From contig JBEBHP010000003.1 in assembly GCA_040080835.1 (NCBI GenBank), forward strand, positions 1 to 64,000: 64,000 bases of DNA, written 5' to 3'. This document shows, piece by piece, positions 58,627 through 64,000 of the stretch (within the stretch, counting starts at the first letter, position 1; each line of letters begins with the position of its first letter). Below the pieces are notes generated by a model. The model searched no databases. It was not told where the DNA came from and saw only the letters and a program-made list of their open reading frames with translations. The DNA is from SZUA-430 sp040080835 (GTDB lineage: Bacteria > Pseudomonadota > Alphaproteobacteria > Micropepsales > Micropepsaceae). The translations under genes and the position numbers were made by a program.

Positions 58627-60012
58627 TTAGCGAACGCCCAGCGCGCGAATGGCTTCCGGCGTATAGCGGCTCTCTTGCAGCTCGTCAGCGAAGTAGTTCA
58701 CTGGCGGCTCTTCCGCACGCATCGACAGAGCGAGGTAGCGGCCTGACAAGAGGTCATACACGACTTCCATTGCGCCCGTTCCGCAGTGTGGAACATGATA
58801 GGCGTTTACCGAAGGAACTTCCTGGACGCGCCACAGTGCACCGCGGCCGTCATAGTTTTCGGCGTTGGCAATCACCTTCGCATCTTCGTCCATGTACATC
58901 ACGCGACGTGCGTAGACGTGACGGGCGCCAGCTTTCAGCTTCGCTTCGACCGTGTAAACACGGTGCGGCTCATAGCGAACGCCTTCCTGGTCAATATGCT
59001 GTGGCTTCAGCAGGCTCTTGTACTTCACGTGCAGCAAGTCATACGAGTTGTACGCAATGAACTTCACGCTCGTGCCCTTGAGAGCCCAATCATAACGGTC
59101 CATTGCACCGTTATACCCGTCAAACGAGTCTGACGTTGACATACCATCGGTGTTCGTACCCGGGTTGTCATAGGCAATGTCAGGTGCGCGGCGAACGCGG
59201 CGTGTACCTGGGCTGTAGGCCCAAGCCTTGCGTGGTTCAACCTGAGCGTTGATCGACTCGTGAACCAGAACCACGTTGCCAGCAAGACGCGGCGGCGAGA
59301 TCGTGTTCGCGATGTAGAGCAGGCCGATGTTGTTCAACTCGTCCGAACTCTTCACTGAAGGGTTGGCGTAGCGGAAAATCGCTTCGTCCTGCACGACCAA
59401 CAAATTGTACGAACCGTTAGACTGGACCGGGGCCGCCGAGAACTGGCGGGTGGTCTTGAAGCCGCGATAGGTAAACCGCTTGTCCATGATCAACTGCTGA
59501 GCGGCAACCCTTGGGTTGCCATCAAGAATCGGGAATGGAAGTCCCAACTTGAAATTCTTGATACCGTCGCCATCTGGCGTCAGATCAGAGCTCGCCGCAT
59601 TGGCCTTTGCCGCGTCATAAGCATATTGCGGCAGGGCGCAGGTCCGGCGGGACTGAAAGACTTTCATCTTGTATGTGCCATACTTCTTCAGAAGGGCCTT
59701 GTGGCCGTCCGTCAGATTGGCGTCGTACTGACCCATGTTGGCCGCCGTGATGGTGAACTTCACCTGGTCACCGGCGAACGGGTTTGGCGGGTTCATCTTC
59801 TTTGGATCGAAGTTCACCCCGGCCGGAGGGGAGCTCAAGCCCCCATCCCATGCCGGAACCATACCGTCAGGCGTTCCAGCCCTTTCGCTTCCCAGCGGAG
59901 TGAGAGAATTGCCAAGTTTAGCAACCTCACTGGCGGGGGCTTTGGCCCAGGCACTGGCGGACGCGAACACCGCAATTGCCGTAGCCGTAAGTAAGAGTTT
60001 TGTCTTAGTCAC
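58627..60012 (-). CDS. DUF1329 family exported protein
   Basis: A 461-residue protein of the DUF1329 family. A signal peptide (about residues 4-23, ending ASAWAKA) is followed by the family's LGNSLTPLGSERAGTPDGMVPAWDGG-type opening. Further signatures are NNIGLLYIANTISPPRLAGNV, YSPGTRRVRRAPDIAYDNPG and MYMDEDAKVIANAENYDGRG. LolA/LolB-like lipid-binding folds have been suggested for the family. The start is GTG at 60012 with GGAGG nine bases upstream. It lies 49 bases downstream of the DUF1302 gene, the usual pairing. Confidence 0.93.
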   Translation of the reverse strand: MTKTKLLLTATAIAVFASASAWAKAPASEVAKLGNSLTPLGSERAGTPDGMVPAWDGGLSSPPAGVNFDPKKMNPPNPFAGDQVKFTITAANMGQYDANLTDGHKALLKKYGTYKMKVFQSRRTCALPQYAYDAAKANAASSDLTPDGDGIKNFKLGLPFPILDGNPRVAAQQLIMDKRFTYRGFKTTRQFSAAPVQSNGSYNLLVVQDEAIFRYANPSVKSSDELNNIGLLYIANTISPPRLAGNVVLVHESINAQVEPRKAWAYSPGTRRVRRAPDIAYDNPGTNTDGMSTSDSFDGYNGAMDRYDWALKGTSVKFIAYNSYDLLHVKYKSLLKPQHIDQEGVRYEPHRVYTVEAKLKAGARHVYARRVMYMDEDAKVIANAENYDGRGALWRVQEVPSVNAYHVPHCGTGAMEVVYDLLSGRYLALSMRAEEPPVNYFADELQESRYTPEAIRALGVR

Positions 60013-60061
60013 TTTAAGTTTCCTCCACTTAATTCAAGGTCCGTTGCGGATTGCCCCCGCT

Positions 60062-62716
60062 TTAGAACGTGTAGCTCGCCGAGACTGATGCGAAGTCACG
60101 ATCAGACGACTTGTTGTTGATATGACCACCGAAGAAGTTGCTGTAGCTGACGCCGAGCCTCAAGTTGTTGTTCAAGGTGCCGTCGATTCCCAGGTTCAAA
60201 GCTTGGCGATCTTCCATGTAATTTCCGTAAGGAGCGGCTGTCGTACCCTCGAAATCGTAGCTGTATACGATGCGTGGGCTGACGGCAAATCCGCTATCCA
60301 GGAAGTTGTTATACTGCACTGTGAACAGGAAGACCATACCTGCGGACAGGTCCGTCGGGCGGCAAGCTGCGCTTGACTTACCGTCAAGTCCCAGAATTCC
60401 GCCACCAGGAAGGTCAGTACCCTGGCAACCAGTATTTGCATACTGAGGTGTCGCGGCGGCCTTGGCTGCCGAAAGGTTGTTAACCCAAGTGTCTTCCACG
60501 CTTGGCGTGTAAACCAAACCAACTTCCGTCACGACCGTACCGATGTCGGCGCCGATCATGTCGATGAACCAGTCGGAACCGGTCATCTGTGAAGTCGTTC
60601 CGATCTGAGCCGTAAACATCTCATTGCGGATGATCGGGTTTGCAACGTGGACTTCGCCACCGCAGCCTGGCTTCACGCCAGAACCATCAGGTGTTGCCAG
60701 ACCGTCGACGATTGGGCCGGCGGCTCCGTACAACATTTCAAAGGTACAACCTTCGACCAGCGAAGCGATTGTCAAGCTGTCCGTATCAACCTGGAACGGA
60801 GCGCTTGGACGGTACGACATTTCGCCCTGGAGACCCATTGAGCCGAGTGTCGTGTTGAACGAGAAGCCGTACTGTTCGATGTCTTCCGGATAAACAACCG
60901 AAAGCTGACCGTTAGCGTTGCCAAGAACAAATTCCGAACCGTCAAACGTCTGAACGGTCGGAGCGGCCGCACCAGGAGGTGTCACGAAGCCCGACTGGTA
61001 GTATGTCAGGGCGCAGTTCAACAGAGTGATGTTGTACTGGTTCTTGTAGTTGACGCCAACACCAGGATCCGAGTCGAAGGGGACCATTGTGCCGCCCGAC
61101 AACCCAATCAATGTTGTCATTGCGTTTTGCAGCACGTTGCCTGGGTCAGACACAGGCGTATTCTTCAGCTGAGTTTGAGCCGACGCAGACAGACCAAAAG
61201 CAATGGTGCCGTTCATCGTTGCACCCGCAGCACCAGCGATGCCGCCAACCAAGGCCGGACTGGTGAGGCTGCAACCCAGGTTGTTCAGCTGACGTGAAGT
61301 CACGCCGGTCGTGATTTCGGTGTTGCCACTGTTCAAGAAGAAGCTGAGTTCGCCTGAAGTGGCGCCCGTCTTGGCTTCAACCTGCACGAACGGAAGGCGG
61401 CTGTGGTAGTTCTGGTAATAGAAGCCGAATTCGGTTCCGTTCAGGTCTTCGGAGAACCATGTTGCCTTCAGGCCGTACTGGCCGCCATCACGTGGCTTGT
61501 AGTCTTCGCCGCGGAAGAGGAGAGCTGTCGTGCCTTCCGTGACGCCATCGCCACGGAGGTCGATCTGGCCACCGGTGCCGTTCGACTGACCGATGCGGAT
61601 CAGTTCGAACTGGTCATTCGGCGGACGAGCAGTCATGTCGATCCATGGACTGTCCGAGCACTCAAGCAGGTTGTTGCCAAGTGCCGAACCCAATGCGAGC
61701 GGGTCGTTCAGCAAGCCATTCGTCTGAACAACCTTCGTGCCCGCTGTTGCGCTCGCCGAACAGTTGCGGCGGTTGCCACCATACGGGCTTGCCGTCACCC
61801 ACGAGAACATCTGGTTGCCGCCGACGCCCGAACCCTGGGCGACGACGTCAGCGGTAGAGAATGGCGCGCCCGACGGGTCGATTTCAAACGGCTCCCAGTC
61901 GAGGGCGTACCAGCCGGACATTGACACCTGGAACGGGAAAGAAATCGAGCCGAACACTGCGTTCACCGGAACCAGCGCTTCCTTGATTTCGGAGCCTGGT
62001 TTGCGGATCGCCGCGACGTCGATCGGGTTAAAGGCGTTCAGACCGTTCTGGATGAACGTGCTTTCGCCCCAGTTGATCACCTGCTTGCCAACGCGGAGGT
62101 TGAGGGGCAGATCGCCAAGGGTGTAGTCAGCCGAAACAAACAGGTCGAGAAGCTCATAGTTGCGTCCGACGTCACCGAGACCCTGATCGGTCATCTGAGA
62201 GTGAGCACCGGCGTTCTTGTCGTTCATGATCACGTCGTAGAAGCCAACGCCACGCGCGAAGAGCTTGTAGTTCTGCCATACGACCTGCAGTTCGTGCGTC
62301 GCCTTGACGTTTGCGCCGATCAGGTCGCCGCGATCGAAGTTCAGGCGGCCGTCGTCCGTGTTGGCAGAGCCGTCGTTGTTGAACCCGTTGTTCGTGTAGA
62401 TGTTCGTTCCGACAGTAGCAAAACCAGCGCCGGTGTTGCCAAAGCTCGCGAGACCCACTGTGTTCCTGGTGCCGACGATTACTGCACCCAGCGAAAGGTC
62501 CGCGCGCGGGTCAATGGTTCCGCCCGTTGCTTCCGGCAGGAACGCATTGTTGCGCTCTGCAACCAGCATCGATGCGCCCATCGAAACAGTTGTGTCGAAA
62601 GTGATCGACACATCACCAAACTGTGCTTCGACGGCTTGTGCCGGCGAGACTGCGAGAAGTGCAAATACCGCCGCTGATCCCAATAATCCGGTGCGGACCG
62701 TTTTGTTTTTAGACAT
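60062..62716 (-). CDS. DUF1302 family outer-membrane protein
   Basis: An 884-residue protein of the DUF1302 family. The signal peptide ends near SPAQAVEA, and the mature protein has the many alternating strands of an outer-membrane barrel, closing with SSDRDFASVSASYTF, a terminal-aromatic BAM signal. Typical features include NLRVGKQVINWGESTFIQNG near residue 200 and CQGTDLPGGGILGLDG late. The family is long (this length is usual) and is paired with DUF1329. Uptake of a hydrophobic compound is the general inference. A second copy starts beyond the window edge, in the same direction. Confidence 0.93.
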   Translation of the reverse strand: MSKNKTVRTGLLGSAAVFALLAVSPAQAVEAQFGDVSITFDTTVSMGASMLVAERNNAFLPEATGGTIDPRADLSLGAVIVGTRNTVGLASFGNTGAGFATVGTNIYTNNGFNNDGSANTDDGRLNFDRGDLIGANVKATHELQVVWQNYKLFARGVGFYDVIMNDKNAGAHSQMTDQGLGDVGRNYELLDLFVSADYTLGDLPLNLRVGKQVINWGESTFIQNGLNAFNPIDVAAIRKPGSEIKEALVPVNAVFGSISFPFQVSMSGWYALDWEPFEIDPSGAPFSTADVVAQGSGVGGNQMFSWVTASPYGGNRRNCSASATAGTKVVQTNGLLNDPLALGSALGNNLLECSDSPWIDMTARPPNDQFELIRIGQSNGTGGQIDLRGDGVTEGTTALLFRGEDYKPRDGGQYGLKATWFSEDLNGTEFGFYYQNYHSRLPFVQVEAKTGATSGELSFFLNSGNTEITTGVTSRQLNNLGCSLTSPALVGGIAGAAGATMNGTIAFGLSASAQTQLKNTPVSDPGNVLQNAMTTLIGLSGGTMVPFDSDPGVGVNYKNQYNITLLNCALTYYQSGFVTPPGAAAPTVQTFDGSEFVLGNANGQLSVVYPEDIEQYGFSFNTTLGSMGLQGEMSYRPSAPFQVDTDSLTIASLVEGCTFEMLYGAAGPIVDGLATPDGSGVKPGCGGEVHVANPIIRNEMFTAQIGTTSQMTGSDWFIDMIGADIGTVVTEVGLVYTPSVEDTWVNNLSAAKAAATPQYANTGCQGTDLPGGGILGLDGKSSAACRPTDLSAGMVFLFTVQYNNFLDSGFAVSPRIVYSYDFEGTTAAPYGNYMEDRQALNLGIDGTLNNNLRLGVSYSNFFGGHINNKSSDRDFASVSASYTF

Positions 62717-63480
62717 GACGCTAGTTCCCCCTACCCCTTAAAGATGTAAAGCAAAGCCTTGACGGGAGGGTGGTGCACACGAAGTCAGCCTAAGCCCCCC
62801 AGCTTTTGGCATTTCTCACCGCTCACACCACACGCAGGAGGATTTGAAGTCAACGAGAGATTGACAAGTGCACAAAAGTACAGCGGCTTGTGAGGCAGAT
62901 TCGTCACGCTTTCTTCATGATTGCGTGTTTTTGGGTGACCTAGATGAGGCACACTTGTCACTACTGGCATAATGAATTTCTTCCTAGAGGCGAGTAACTG
63001 AAGGCAAATTCCCGAACCAACGTTCGAGCGCTGAACCAACAGAATACCAATGAAACAGCCGTTTTTTGTGCGGTGCAGCGCACGAGTTCTGAAGCTGCCG
63101 GAGTGTCAGGGAAAATGACCATTTCTCGAGTTGCCCCGGCTGACCACGGGTTGAGCCAGGCAAATTTGAACTGGGTTACCGACGCCCTGAATGCGGGCAG
63201 TGGTTGCATGTTTTGCGGGCTTCGAATCAGCGGGTGCTACGAACAAACGCATGGCAAGCGAATTTGCTATCAAAGTTCCCCCAATGAGCGAGTGGCAGCA
63301 AGGCAAAGTCAGCCTCGACAGTTCGCGTTCATGTCAGCGACCGTTCAAAAGCACTAAACCAAAAACCTGCTGCGATGCAGTGATCAAACTTCCCAAAATT
63401 TGAGACAAATTGAAAAGGTGATCATCGGACTTTGAAAACCAAACGGCCCGCCCCGAGATCATCGGAGCGGGCCGCATGCA
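62717..63480. other. 764-bp intergenic region between two DUF1302 genes
   Basis: It holds the leader and probable promoter of the 60062-62716 gene at its left end and the terminator of the next DUF1302 gene at its right end. Short frames on both strands (for example 63073-63357) lack ribosome-binding sites and family resemblance. The AT-rich centre may hold regulatory sites, but I can identify none. Confidence 0.5.
63433..63474 (-). terminator. terminator-like hairpin after the partial DUF1302 gene
   Basis: CGGCCCGC (63444-63451) pairs with GCGGGCCG (63467-63474), and CCGA with TCGG inside, giving a 12-pair stem with two single-base interruptions. On the minus strand the stem is followed by TTTGGTTTTC, a weak T-run. 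Confidence 0.65.
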
Positions 63481-63500
63481 GTGAAATCCAAGCCTGTTTG

Positions 63501-64000
63501 CTAGAACGAGTAGCTTGCTGTGATTGATGCGAAGTCGCGGTCAGAGGACTTGTTGGAGACGTGCCCGGCGAAGAAGTTGCTGTAGCTGACGCCAACCTTG
63601 AGGTTGTTGTTGATGACACCATCAACGCCCAAGTTCAGAGCCTGGCGGTCTTCCATATAGTTGCCGTATGGAGAAGCGGTCGTTCCTTCAAAGTCATAGC
63701 TGTAGACGACGCGCGGACTGACAGCGAAACCTGTGTCCATGAAGTTGTTGTATTGCCACGTGAACAGCATCACCAATCCAGCGGACAGGTCTGTTGGACG
63801 GCACGCTGCGCTGCCCTTATGATCGAGACCCAGAATGCCGCCGCCTGGCAGGTCGGTTCCCTGGCAACCGGTGTTCTGATACTGGGTCGTTAACACCGCC
63901 TGCGCCGACGAAAGCTTGTCGACCCAGGTGTCTTCGACGTTTGGCGTGTAAACCATGCCGACTTCAGTCACAAACGTTCCGATGTCTGCTCCCAATGCAT
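63501..64000 (-). CDS. second DUF1302 outer-membrane protein, partial (C-terminal part)
   Basis: The last 166 or so codons of a DUF1302 barrel, cut by the window end. It is about 80% identical by eye to the C-terminus of the 60062-62716 protein, sharing CQGTDLPGGGILGLD, SAACRPTDLSAG, YDFEGTTASPYGNYMEDRQA and the terminal aromatic strand SSDRDFASITASYSF. The ATG at 63995 is internal, not the true start. The two barrels lie in tandem, in the same direction, 784 bp apart. Confidence 0.93.
   Translation of the reverse strand, partial: ALGADIGTFVTEVGMVYTPNVEDTWVDKLSSAQAVLTTQYQNTGCQGTDLPGGGILGLDHKGSAACRPTDLSAGLVMLFTWQYNNFMDTGFAVSPRVVYSYDFEGTTASPYGNYMEDRQALNLGVDGVINNNLKVGVSYSNFFAGHVSNKSSDRDFASITASYSF

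Noticed and set aside
62201..62677. Plus-strand ORF of 158 codons
   Set aside because: Antisense to the DUF1302 gene and its signal peptide; no independent features.
63073..63357. Plus-strand ORF of 94 codons in the long intergenic region
   Set aside because: No Shine-Dalgarno, no family resemblance, and overlapping frames on the other strand are equally open; likely chance.

Overview
The window is GC-rich, densely coding chromosomal DNA from an alphaproteobacterium. Supporting lineage markers are an acnA-DUF1223 pair, a DUF2794 protein, an IalB-family protein, a ccmABCD block, and a GTTC-N7-GTTC LexA box of the alphaproteobacterial type. I cannot name the genus. I see no phage, transposase, integrase, CRISPR array or plasmid functions. 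Many genes overlap by ATGA, and several start with GTG or TTG.

Layout. 0.2-3.6 kb: small orphan genes (a secreted unknown, a YCII protein between two copies of a hairpin repeat, a Tat-exported VOC protein, a nitroreductase) and a small Pro/Gln-rich protein with a LexA-type box 60 bp upstream. 3.9-7 kb: ccmD-ccmC-ccmB-ccmA (haem export for cytochrome c maturation) with an enoyl-CoA hydratase just upstream. 7.1-10.6 kb: aconitase and DUF1223. 10.6-15.2 kb: a four-gene Gld-like ABC exporter with a DUF4340 protein. 15.3-29.6 kb: housekeeping and metabolic singletons (SDRs, O-methyltransferase, TTC38-like protein, BI-1 protein, a FtsX-type ABC pair beside a TesA-like esterase, ThpR, pterin dehydratase, a zincin). 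29.6-32.1 kb: a sulfide or persulfide detoxification locus, with a Blh-like dioxygenase divergent from a BigR-like sensor, a rhodanese and a TauE/SafE permease, and nested AT-rich palindromes between them. 32.2-38 kb: a hydrolase gene broken by one amber codon beside its LysR regulator, a 37-residue small ORF with its own Shine-Dalgarno and terminator, RidA, an SPFH/ribbon-helix-helix pair, and a type III asparaginase. 38.3-45.4 kb: IalB, rlmN, argG, folD, DUF167, YggT, tRNA-Ala(CGC) and dapB.

44.5-64 kb is the most distinctive part. A tight minus-strand run (quinone oxidoreductase, TauD-like dioxygenase, BKACE enzyme, RBBP9-like hydrolase, MFS carrier, enoyl-CoA hydratase, alkB, two acyl-CoA dehydrogenases, dapB) lies divergent from an AraC-type regulator. 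A perfect 10-bp direct repeat spaced two helical turns sits between them. Beyond the regulator come two tandem diiron ferritin-like oxygenase paralogues, a YCF48-like propeller protein, a DUF1329 protein and two DUF1302 outer-membrane barrels, the second cut by the window end. My inference is a pathway that takes up and oxidises a hydrophobic substrate: barrels and periplasmic partners for uptake, diiron enzymes for oxygenation, and CoA enzymes for chain shortening. The substrate is unknown. This is the best candidate for an undescribed system here.
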